The translations under genes were made by a program, and so were the position numbers. A stretch of DNA of 13,291 nucleotides from JAENVU01 sp031430375 (lineage in GTDB: Bacteria; Actinomycetota; Acidimicrobiia; IMCC26256; JAENVU01). Positions 1 through 6,302 of the stretch are shown here, piece after piece (within the stretch, counting starts at the first letter, position 1; each line of letters begins with the position of its first letter). Below the pieces are notes generated by a model that had not been told where the DNA came from, ran no database searches, and saw only the letters and a program-made list of their open reading frames with translations. The DNA is taken from assembly GCA_031430375.1 (NCBI GenBank), contig JANPBJ010000210.1:1-13291 (forward strand). The letters run 5' to 3'.

Positions 1-116
1 TCGGGCCCGAAGGCGGCGACGGCGGCGGGAAGATCATCGCGGAGGGAACCCCTGAGCACGTGGCCAAGACGGCCGGGAGTTACACCGGCCACTTCCTCGC
101 ACCCATGCTCACGTAA
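1..116 (+). CDS. uvrA: UvrA, excinuclease ABC subunit A, C-terminal fragment (5' end outside window)
   Basis: Only the last 37 codons are present, read from base 3 to the TAA at 114-116. The visible tail begins GPEGGDGGGKIIAEGTPE and ends SYTGHFLAPMLT. This matches the conserved end of UvrA, where the GGDGGG signature follows the second ATPase domain and SYTG lies just before the terminus. UvrA is the damage-recognition ATPase of nucleotide excision repair: it loads UvrB, and UvrC then incises. uvrC lies 3.4 kb downstream on the same strand, so the two repair genes are near each other but separated by three unrelated genes. The C terminus looks intact. Identification is from the tail motif only; everything upstream is outside the window. 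Confidence 0.9.
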   Translation, partial: GPEGGDGGGKIIAEGTPEHVAKTAGSYTGHFLAPMLT

Positions 117-167
117 ATGAGCGACTCCACTCGGACTGAGCGGCCTGCGCCGAAACGGCGAAGGTAG
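117..167 (+). other. Possible 16-codon mini-ORF directly after uvrA
   Basis: An ATG follows the uvrA TAA with no gap (TAAATGA) and opens a 16-codon frame, MSDSTRTERPAPKRRR, ending at TAG 165-167, two bases before the methyltransferase GTG. The peptide is very basic at its end. It could allow ribosomes to reinitiate between uvrA and the methyltransferase, or it could be chance. Nothing in the sequence shows that it is translated. Confidence 0.15.
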
Positions 168-169
168 AA

Positions 170-886
170 GTGACCGATCCGTGGGAGGAACACGCGCAGT
201 GGTGGCAGGACGGTTTCACTGACGGGGTCGATCCCGAGTACACGGAACAGATCTTGCCAATCGTCGTCGAGCACCTCGGCTCGGCCGGCCGCGTGCTCGA
301 CATCGGAACCGGCGAAGGCCAACTCGCACGCGAATTAATGAAAGCCGGTGTGCCAACGGCGATCGGCATCGATCCATCGGATGCTCAGGTGCGGGTCGCC
401 CAGGAACGCGCCGGAGGTCCGCGCTACGCGCGTGGCGCCGCCGATGCACTTCCGTTCGGAACCGCGTCCTTCGATGCGGTCGTAGCGTGCCTGGTGTTCG
501 AACACATCGTGAACGTTGACGCCGCGCTCGCCGAGGTGGCACGAGTCCTGGCGCCCGGAGGGACGTTCCTCTTCCTGCTCAACCACCCGCTGCTGCAAAC
601 CCCGGGAAGTGGTTGGATCGACGATCACATCCTCGAAGAACAGTACTGGCGGATCGGTGCGTATCTCACAGAGGACGTCTCGCTCGAGCAGATCGCACCC
701 GGCATCATGTTGCCGTTCGTGCACCGTCCGTTGTCACGGTACGTGAACACCATGGCCGACAACGGTCTGGCGTTGACGCGGATGCTCGAGCCGGCGCCAC
801 CGCCGGGGTTCCTGGCCAAAGCGCCCGAATATGTGGAGGCCCAGGCCATTCCCCGCCTACTGGTGTTGCGCGCGCAGCGTCGGTAA
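170..886 (+). CDS. Class I SAM-dependent methyltransferase, substrate unknown
   Basis: This is a 238-residue protein with a Methyltransf_11-type Rossmann core. Motif I, VLDIGTGEGQLA (residues 42-53), binds the SAM amino-acid part. GIDPS (66-70) ends strand 2, whose acidic residue contacts the ribose. The segment at 87-103 (ARGAADALPF, then FDAVVA) is the adenine-side region, and EVARVLAPGGTFLF (122-135) covers the post-core helix and strand. The C-terminal third (about 140-238) is not recognised and may set the substrate; its aromatic, Pro-rich segment (207-215) suggests a small-molecule or lipid acceptor, but this is inference. GTG 170 is chosen because GAAGG lies five bases upstream and the reading frame has no better start. 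It lies 53 bp after uvrA on the same strand, so co-transcription is likely. It converges with nadA. Confidence 0.85.
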   Translation: MTDPWEEHAQWWQDGFTDGVDPEYTEQILPIVVEHLGSAGRVLDIGTGEGQLARELMKAGVPTAIGIDPSDAQVRVAQERAGGPRYARGAADALPFGTASFDAVVACLVFEHIVNVDAALAEVARVLAPGGTFLFLLNHPLLQTPGSGWIDDHILEEQYWRIGAYLTEDVSLEQIAPGIMLPFVHRPLSRYVNTMADNGLALTRMLEPAPPPGFLAKAPEYVEAQAIPRLLVLRAQRR

Positions 887-927
887 CGCGGGCTCGACCT
901 CCTCAACGTGTCCTCTCAAACCCGCGC
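887..927. terminator. Weak hairpin between convergent methyltransferase and nadA
   Basis: The 41-bp gap between the two convergent stop codons contains CGCGGG (887-892) and CCCGCG (921-926), a perfect 6-bp stem around a 28-base loop. Neither strand has a U-tract. It might serve as a bidirectional, Rho-assisted end, but the long loop makes this weak. Confidence 0.25.
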
Positions 928-2019
928 TTAGGTGATGTCAAGCATCCGTTGGAGCGCCACGTTCGCGTTCTGCGCGGTCACCGGGTCCACGCGGATTTGA
1001 TTCACCAACTCGCCTCGCGCCAACGACTCGAGCACCGAAGCGAGGTGCGGCGCGTCGATGCGGAACATGGTGGAACAAGGACACACCAGCGGGTCGAGCG
1101 ACACCACCGTCTTGTCCGGGTTGTCGTGCGCGAGGCGTTGCACCATGTGAATCTCAGTGCCGACGCCGATCACCGAGCCGGCAGGCGCCGCGGCGGTCCA
1201 CTCCAAGATGCGTTCGGTGGAACCCACCTGATCCGCGAGCACCACAGTCTCGTGCGCACATTCCGGATGGACGATCACCATCCCGTCCGGGTGCTCGGCA
1301 CGAAATGCCGCCACGTGTTCGGGATTGAACCGCTGGTGTACCGAACACCAGCCACGCCAAAGCAGGAACGTGGCGTCCTTCACATGGTGGTCTTCGAGGC
1401 CACCGAACTCCTTGTGTGGATTCCAGACCCGCATGTGAGAATCGTCGTAACCCATCGCGAACCCCGTGTTGCGCCCAAGGTGTTGATCTGGAAAGAACAA
1501 CACCTTGTCGCCGCGGTCGAACGCCCACTCGAGGACCGCACGCGCATTCGAGGAGGTACACACGGCGCCGCCGTGTTCACCCACGAACGCTTTTATCGCC
1601 GCGGACGAGTTCATGTACGTAATCGGAATGACGCGCTCGATGTCGGTGACCGATGCGATGTCGTCCCACGCCTCTTCCACTTGGTCGAGATCGGCCATGT
1701 CGGCCATCGAACACCCGGCGTTGAGGTCCGGGAGCACCACCCGTTGATGATTCCCCGTCAGGATGTCGGCCGACTCGGCCATGAAATGGACGCCGAGAAA
1801 CACGATGTCGGTCGCGTCGCTGTCGGCAGCGAACCGGGCGAGGCGGAAGGAGTCGCCGCGCCGGTCGGCCCACTCCATCACCTCATCCCGCTGGTAGTGG
1901 TGGCCGAGGATCAACAGCTTCGAACCGAGCTGGGACTTCGCCGAGCCGATCATCTCTCGCAGCGCGTCGGGCGTCGCGGTCGTGTATCGGTCGGCCAGGG
2001 GTGCCTGGAGTCGCAACAT
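928..2019 (-). CDS. nadA: Quinolinate synthase NadA ([4Fe-4S] enzyme, NAD biosynthesis)
   Basis: NadA condenses iminoaspartate with dihydroxyacetone phosphate to make quinolinate, the first pyridine-ring precursor of de novo NAD synthesis. The 363 residues match the longer Bacillus-type NadA. The three expected cluster cysteines are visible: Cys103 in NAGCSMAD, Cys225 in RGWCSVHQRF, and Cys313/Cys315 in VCPCSTMFRI (Cys315 being the likely ligand). Substrate-site motifs are LGHHYQRDEV (38-47), Tyr135 in TYMNSSA, CTSSNA (154-159), HPEC (251-254) and GTEIHMV (287-293). The start is supported by AAGGGG (complement of 2027-2032) seven bases upstream of the ATG. The gene stands alone: nadB and nadC are not in the window, so iminoaspartate must come from a gene elsewhere. 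It is divergent from the aminotransferase, with a 324-bp region between them. Confidence 0.97.
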   Translation of the reverse strand: MLRLQAPLADRYTTATPDALREMIGSAKSQLGSKLLILGHHYQRDEVMEWADRRGDSFRLARFAADSDATDIVFLGVHFMAESADILTGNHQRVVLPDLNAGCSMADMADLDQVEEAWDDIASVTDIERVIPITYMNSSAAIKAFVGEHGGAVCTSSNARAVLEWAFDRGDKVLFFPDQHLGRNTGFAMGYDDSHMRVWNPHKEFGGLEDHHVKDATFLLWRGWCSVHQRFNPEHVAAFRAEHPDGMVIVHPECAHETVVLADQVGSTERILEWTAAAPAGSVIGVGTEIHMVQRLAHDNPDKTVVSLDPLVCPCSTMFRIDAPHLASVLESLARGELVNQIRVDPVTAQNANVALQRMLDIT

Positions 2020-2026
2020 GGATATG

Positions 2027-2037
2027 CCCCTTCGGGG
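2027..2037 (-). promoter_or_regulatory. nadA ribosome-binding site inside a small hairpin
   Basis: On the nadA strand the leader reads CCCCGAAGGGG, then seven bases, then the ATG. CCCC can pair with GGGG across a GAA loop, which would hide most of the AAGGGG Shine-Dalgarno sequence. A second perfect 6-bp hairpin (2091-2106, TCGGCT/AGCCGA with a 4-base loop) lies about 70 bp further upstream. Control of nadA translation is possible, but no known riboswitch class was recognised. Confidence 0.3.
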
Positions 2038-2181
2038 AAGACTCCGATTACAGCCGGTGGGGACAGCCTGGTCGCCACTCCACGGGGTTGTCGGCTTCGG
2101 AGCCGAATATGTAGCTGGTATTCCAGGCCAGCCTCACATCATCGTAACGCCTCGCACGCCGCGACTCTTCCCCAAACCTCC

Positions 2182-2243
2182 CGAACGCTTGTCGACCAGG
2201 CGGCGGTCAGCGCACACCAACCGACAAACGCCGACGGGGTGGG
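2182..2243. repeat. 62-bp tandem repeat, copy 1
   Basis: Copy 1 of a 62-bp direct repeat; the period to copy 2 is 71 bp. The two copies differ at only two positions (the fourth base, A or G, and one base in the GCC(G/C)ACGGGG segment). Within the copy, TTGTCG (2189-2194) and CGACAA (2222-2227) form an inverted repeat about 27 bases apart. As RNA from the - strand, the pairing extends to about 10 bp with G-U wobbles. Confidence 0.85.
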
Positions 2244-2252
2244 TCCAACCCT

Positions 2253-2314
2253 CGAGCGCTTGTCGACCAGGCGGCGGTCAGCGCACACCAACCGACAAAC
2301 GCCCACGGGGTGGG
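2253..2314. repeat. 62-bp tandem repeat, copy 2
   Basis: Second copy, ending 29 bp before the aminotransferase ATG. Its inverted-repeat arms are TTGTCG (2260-2265) and CGACAA (2293-2298), flanked by GCGC and ACGC, which extend the stem. The near-perfect identity between copies points to a recent duplication or to gene conversion. Terminal inverted arms and a G-rich tail (GGGGTGGG) resemble a small palindromic (REP/MITE-like) element, but a pair of regulator sites is also possible. Confidence 0.85.
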
Positions 2315-2331
2315 GCGGTCTCTCAGTCTGG

Positions 2332-2343
2332 GATACTCCTCCC
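2332..2343 (+). promoter_or_regulatory. Possible -10 element for a leaderless aminotransferase mRNA
   Basis: GATACT (2332-2337) matches TATAAT at four of six positions and TATACT at five. It sits at -12 to -7 relative to the ATG at 2344, exactly where a leaderless transcript would need it. There is no strong Shine-Dalgarno sequence; the best is GGGA, ten bases upstream. No -35 match is visible. Leaderless genes are common in actinobacteria, but this is only a positional argument. Confidence 0.3.
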
Positions 2344-3483
2344 ATGGGTGATCCGAGAGTCCGGCTGTCCGAGCCGACAGTGGGCGAAGAAGAGGTCGAG
2401 GCGGTAGCGCGGGCAGTGCGCGACGGCCACCTCGTGTTCGGCCCTGATCTCCCGGCATTCGAGGCCGGGCTCGCCACCGAAGTTGACGCGGCCGACGCCC
2501 TCGCGGTGACGACCGGGACCGCAGCGCTGCATCTCGGGCTGTTGGTCGCCGGGGTGGCGCCCGACGACGAGGTCTGGGTCTCGGACCTCACCTTCATCGC
2601 GTCTCTGAACGCGGCCACCTACTGCGGCGCTCGGGTCACGCTCATCGACAGTGAACCGGAGTCGTGGAACCTTGACCCGGCGATCGTCATGGAGGAGATC
2701 GAGCGGCGAGCCCGCACTGGCGAACCGATGCCGAAAGCCATCGTTCCGGTCCACCTGCTCGGCCATCCCGCGAACCTCGAGCCGATGCTCTCGCTGCTCG
2801 CCGAACACAACATCACGATCATCGAAGATGCGGCGGAGGCGCTGGGATCCCGTTGGGTGGGTGGCGCGCTCGATGGCCGGGTGCCCGGCTCGGTCGGTGA
2901 CTTCGGCATCTATTCCTTCAACTTCAACAAACCGATCTCCACTGGCGGCGGCGGGATGCTCGTGGCGCGCGACCCTGCGGCACTCGCGCGTGCTCGTCAT
3001 CTCGGATCACAGGCCAAGATCCCGAACTCCGATTACCGCCATGACGCGGTGGGATACAACTACCGCTTGTCCAACGTCGCGGCGGCGCTCGGAGTGGTGC
3101 AGATGACTCGCCTACCCACGTTGATCGACCGGAGGCGCGCGATCGCCGAGCGGTACCGGGACGCGTTTGTGGACCTCGGCATCGCCGGCGGCCCCGATGC
3201 ACCATGGGCGCGTCGATCCGGTTGGCTCTCGACTGCGATGTTCCCGGATGACACCACGCGCCAAGCAGTCAGGGATGCGCTCGGCGCCCGCGAGATCGAA
3301 ACGCGACCAATCTGGCCGCCCATGCGCATCCAGGCTCCGTACCGCGACCTCCCCGTGCTCGGCGGCGGCGTCGCCCTCGACATCGGCGAGCGAGTGCTGT
3401 GTCTTCCGTGTTCCGCCCATCTGAGCGATGAACTCCAGGATGAAGTCATCGATACCGTGTGCACCGTGATCCGCGGTGGCTGA
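2344..3483 (+). CDS. DegT/DnrJ/EryC1/StrS-family PLP aminotransferase, LegC/PglE-like
   Basis: This 379-residue protein belongs to the sugar aminotransferases that place an amino group on nucleotide-linked keto-sugars. GTAALHL (58-64) is the phosphate-binding turn. EDAAEALGS (161-169) carries the Asp162 that pairs with the PLP ring nitrogen. SFNFNKPISTGGGGMLV (191-207) contains the Schiff-base Lys196; the NK-x-x-(S/T)TGGGGM form is typical of the LegC/PglE/perosamine-synthase branch rather than the GlmS-like HKN branch. YNYRLSNVAAALG (238-250) is the conserved substrate-side motif. Start 2344 is chosen because the family-typical opening VRLSEPTVGEEE follows at once. No sugar dehydratase, epimerase or glycosyltransferase is adjacent, so its nucleotide-sugar cannot be named. 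It is 39 bp upstream of uvrC on the same strand, and they may be co-transcribed. Confidence 0.92.
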   Translation: MGDPRVRLSEPTVGEEEVEAVARAVRDGHLVFGPDLPAFEAGLATEVDAADALAVTTGTAALHLGLLVAGVAPDDEVWVSDLTFIASLNAATYCGARVTLIDSEPESWNLDPAIVMEEIERRARTGEPMPKAIVPVHLLGHPANLEPMLSLLAEHNITIIEDAAEALGSRWVGGALDGRVPGSVGDFGIYSFNFNKPISTGGGGMLVARDPAALARARHLGSQAKIPNSDYRHDAVGYNYRLSNVAAALGVVQMTRLPTLIDRRRAIAERYRDAFVDLGIAGGPDAPWARRSGWLSTAMFPDDTTRQAVRDALGAREIETRPIWPPMRIQAPYRDLPVLGGGVALDIGERVLCLPCSAHLSDELQDEVIDTVCTVIRGG

Positions 3484-3522
3484 CGCAACGCTCACGCCGA
3501 TTCCGGTAACGGCGCGGCTCTG

Positions 3523-5400
3523 ATGCTGTCCCGCCCGCCCGCCGGAACGATTCCTGATGCGCCGGGCTCGTATCAGTTCAAGGACCGGCACGGTCGCATC
3601 ATCTACGTGGGCAAGGCCAAGAGCCTCCGCAGCCGCCTCTCGAACTACTTCGGCTCGCCCGCCACGCTGCCGCCTCGCACACTCCAGATGGTCACTGCGG
3701 CAAAGAGCGTCGAGTGGATCGAGGTTCGTACGGAGGTCGACGCGTTGTTCCTTGAATACAACCTCATCAAGGAACATCGACCGCGGTTCAACATTCGCCT
3801 GAAGGACGACAAGTCCTACCCATACCTCGCCGTCACCCTGGACGAGGAGTGGCCCCGGGCGATGGTGATGCGCGGTGCGAAACGCAAAGGAGTGCGCTAC
3901 TTCGGCCCCTTCGCCCATGCCTACGCGATTCGCGAGACCTTGGATCTTCTCCTGCGAACGTTTCCGGTGCGCACATGTACCAACGGGAAGTTCGTTCGCC
4001 ACCAACGACTCGGACGGCCGTGCCTGTACGCGCACATCGAGAAGTGTTCCGCGCCATGTGTTGGTGCGGTGACCGATGCCGAATACGCCAACCTCGTGGA
4101 AGAGCTGCTCTCGTTCCTCGGGGGTGAGACCGCTCCCGTCGTGGCCCGCCTCGAAACACTGATGCAGGAAGCCGCCGAAGCGATGGAGTACGAACGAGCG
4201 GCGCGTCTGCGCGACCAACTCACCTCGGTTCGAAAAGCCATCGAACGCCAGCAGATGGTGGGAGAGAAGGCCGAAGACTTTGATGTCATCGGCCTCGCCG
4301 AAGACGAACTCGAAGCCTCGGTGCAGATCTTCTTCGTACGACGCGGCCGGGTCGTCGGCCGCCGCGGTCTCGTAGTCGACAAAGTGGAAGATGTGGAAAC
4401 TCCCGCGCTCGTCGCGCGGGTTCTGGAACAGCTCTACGCGGATGCGGCGCCCGAAGATGTGCCCCGTGAAGTGCTGGTCCCCGTGGACCCCGAAGAGCAC
4501 CCGCTCTACGAAGAGTTCCTCTCCCACGTGAGGGGGAGCAAGGTCCGGATCCGTATACCGCAACGCGGTGAGAAACGAGCGTTGCTCGAAACCGTGGTCC
4601 ATAACGCCACCGAAGCGTTCACTCGCCATCGGCTCAAGCGGGCATCCGATCACAACGCGCGTGCTCGTACCCTCACCGCGCTCCAAGAGGCGCTCGACCT
4701 GCCGGAGGCACCGCTCCGGATCGAATGCTTCGACATCTCGAACCTCCAGGGCACCGAGATCGTCGCGTCGATGACCGTGCTCGAGGATGCGCTCCCCAAA
4801 CGGTCCGAGTATCGCCGGTTCAAGATTCGCAACCAGGAAGGCCAGGACGACTTCGCCGCGATGGAAGAAGCATTGACCCGTCGGTTCCGGCGTTACCTCG
4901 ACGAACGCGACGAAGGTGCTCGTGCCGGCAAGCGGTTCGCCTATCCGCCGAATCTGCTGGTGATCGACGGCGGCAAGGGCCAACTCGGAGTCGCGGTGCG
5001 CGTGCTCGAGGAGTTGGGGCTCGAAGACATCAGCGTGGTCGGGCTCGCCAAGCGACTCGAAGAGGTCTTCCGACCGGGAGAGTCCGATTCCATTCGTATT
5101 CCCCGCGATTCCCCGGCGCTGTATCTGCTCCAGCAGGTGCGAGACGAAGCCCATCGCTTCGCGATCACCTATCACCGCAGCTTGCGCGATAAGAAGATGA
5201 CGGCATCGGTGCTCGACGAGGTGCCGGGGCTCGGTCCCAGCCGGCGCACCAAGCTGCTGAAGCAGTTCGGATCAGTCAAGAAGATCCGTGAACAGGATCT
5301 CGACACCCTTCAGGCACTCACGTGGCTCCCCGGCACCGTCGCCGCCGACCTCTACGCTCGGCTCAAGGGCGAGGTCATGCCCAGTACGGTGGACCCGTGA
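3523..5400 (+). CDS. uvrC: UvrC, excinuclease ABC subunit C
   Basis: UvrC makes both incisions around DNA lesions bound by UvrB. The 625 residues carry all expected parts. The N-terminal GIY-YIG nuclease (about 14-93) includes GSYQFKDRHGRIIYVGKAKS and makes the 3' cut. A four-cysteine cluster follows (Cys152, 167, 175, 179), matching the Fe-S site reported for UvrC. The UVR motif (about 203-240, EAMEYERAARLRDQL) binds UvrB. The RNase H-like 5'-nuclease has Asp403 (ECFDISNLQG), Asp482 (VIDGGKGQL) and His544 (DEAHRFA). A C-terminal helix-hairpin-helix pair (565-610, VPGLGPSRRTKLL) binds DNA. ATG 3523 is the only ordinary start in the 39 bp after the previous stop in this frame, although no clear Shine-Dalgarno is visible. 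Its TGA overlaps the rapZ GTG, suggesting translational coupling. Confidence 0.98.
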   Translation: MLSRPPAGTIPDAPGSYQFKDRHGRIIYVGKAKSLRSRLSNYFGSPATLPPRTLQMVTAAKSVEWIEVRTEVDALFLEYNLIKEHRPRFNIRLKDDKSYPYLAVTLDEEWPRAMVMRGAKRKGVRYFGPFAHAYAIRETLDLLLRTFPVRTCTNGKFVRHQRLGRPCLYAHIEKCSAPCVGAVTDAEYANLVEELLSFLGGETAPVVARLETLMQEAAEAMEYERAARLRDQLTSVRKAIERQQMVGEKAEDFDVIGLAEDELEASVQIFFVRRGRVVGRRGLVVDKVEDVETPALVARVLEQLYADAAPEDVPREVLVPVDPEEHPLYEEFLSHVRGSKVRIRIPQRGEKRALLETVVHNATEAFTRHRLKRASDHNARARTLTALQEALDLPEAPLRIECFDISNLQGTEIVASMTVLEDALPKRSEYRRFKIRNQEGQDDFAAMEEALTRRFRRYLDERDEGARAGKRFAYPPNLLVIDGGKGQLGVAVRVLEELGLEDISVVGLAKRLEEVFRPGESDSIRIPRDSPALYLLQQVRDEAHRFAITYHRSLRDKKMTASVLDEVPGLGPSRRTKLLKQFGSVKKIREQDLDTLQALTWLPGTVAADLYARLKGEVMPSTVDP

Positions 5401-6302
5401 GCAGCGCTGCCATCCCCACCGAATCTCCCGGCGAGATCACCGGCGGCCTCGACGTGACGGTGATCACCGGAATGTCCGGCGCGGGCCGGGCCACGGCCGC
5501 CAACGTCCTCGAAGATCTCGGATTCTTCGTGATCGACAATCTCCCACCTGCGCTGATCGGCAAGGTGGCGGAACTCGCGCGCGGTGGTTCCAGCCCGCAG
5601 CGCTACGGCTTTGGCGTCGACGTGCGGACCGGCTCGTTCGTCGCCGATCTCGACGACGCACTCGCCGAGTTACGGGCTATTGGCGCCCGCACGCGAGTGC
5701 TGTTCCTCGAAGCATCCGACGATGCGCTGGTCCGGCGCTTCGACGCATCTCGGCGGCCCCATCCTCTGGCCGACGCGGAGCGGCTGCTCGAAGGAATCCA
5801 GAAGGAACGCGCGCTGCTGGAGGAGCTGAAGGGTCGCGCGGATGTGGTGATCGACACTTCGGCCACCAACGTGCATGAGCTACGCGACCGCCTGGTTGCG
5901 ATCTTCGCGGCGAACACCGGCTCGACGGCTCTCCAAGTCGACATCGTGAGCTTCGGATTCAAACATGGCCTCCCGCTGGATGTTGATCTCGTGTTCGATT
6001 GTCGGTTCTTGCCCAACCCGCACTGGGTCGACGAACTCCGCCCGCTCGACGGTCGCGATGCTCCGGTGCGTGACTACGTCCTCGGTCAGCCCGTGGCCAA
6101 GGACTACCTCCATGAACTCGCGCGGCTCTTCGAACTCACGCTGCCCGCGTATGAACGCGAAGGAAAGGCGTATCTCTCGATCGCCGTCGGCTGCACCGGC
6201 GGGCGCCATCGCGCCGTGGCGATCGGTGAAGCGCTCGCAGAGATCCTCAACGGGATCGGCTACCAGCCTCACGTCCGCCATCGCGACGTCGGCCGTGAGT
6301 AG
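5397..6302 (+). CDS. rapZ: RapZ family nucleotide-binding protein (YvcJ/RapZ)
   Basis: This 301-residue protein is of the RapZ (YvcJ) P-loop family. In enterobacteria RapZ controls decay of the GlmZ RNA and so glucosamine-6-phosphate synthase; in Gram-positives YvcJ hydrolyses nucleotides, and its target is less clear. The Walker A region is GMSGAGRATA (25-34), with Arg31 in place of Lys and Ala32 in place of Ser/Thr, then EDLGFFVIDNLPP (39-51). The C-terminal domain has FGFKHGLP (186-193), DLVFDCRFLPNPHW (197-210) and the Cys266 motif VGCTGGRHRAVA (264-275). GTG 5397 is chosen because it forms a GTGA overlap with the uvrC stop and the protein starts at normal family length; the next upstream ATG would add 25 residues from inside uvrC. 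It ends overlapping yvcK by eight bases, so uvrC, rapZ and yvcK form one operon. Confidence 0.95.
   Translation: MSSAAIPTESPGEITGGLDVTVITGMSGAGRATAANVLEDLGFFVIDNLPPALIGKVAELARGGSSPQRYGFGVDVRTGSFVADLDDALAELRAIGARTRVLFLEASDDALVRRFDASRRPHPLADAERLLEGIQKERALLEELKGRADVVIDTSATNVHELRDRLVAIFAANTGSTALQVDIVSFGFKHGLPLDVDLVFDCRFLPNPHWVDELRPLDGRDAPVRDYVLGQPVAKDYLHELARLFELTLPAYEREGKAYLSIAVGCTGGRHRAVAIGEALAEILNGIGYQPHVRHRDVGRE

Larger units (their letters stand above)
2020..2343. other. Divergent intergenic region between nadA and the aminotransferase
   Basis: These 324 bp hold no credible gene. The nadA-proximal part (2020-2180) contains the nadA ribosome-binding site and two small hairpins. The distal part (2182-2314) is filled by two copies of a 62-bp repeat. 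The last 30 bp contain a possible -10 element for the aminotransferase. Short ORFs reading across the region follow the repeat in several frames and are not convincing. Promoters for both genes must lie here, but I cannot identify a clear -35/-10 pair for nadA; TACATA on its strand, about 90 bp upstream of the start, is the best guess. Confidence 0.6.

Noticed and set aside
2182..2314. CRISPR array
   Set aside because: There are only two copies, the unit is 62 bp with a 9-bp gap rather than a spacer, and no cas gene is present.
613..3483. 956-codon + strand frame that would fuse sequence across nadA to the aminotransferase
   Set aside because: The first two thirds read antisense through nadA and the repeats with no protein-like character. 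The aminotransferase family begins at 2344.
3112..5175. 687-codon open frame antisense to uvrC and the end of the aminotransferase
   Set aside because: It runs through the conserved domains of two real genes on the other strand, matches no recognisable family, and long antisense frames are expected in high-GC DNA.
5322..5396. RapZ starting at the ATG inside uvrC
   Set aside because: The extra 25 residues are Arg-rich shadow sequence; GTG 5397 forms a typical GTGA overlap.
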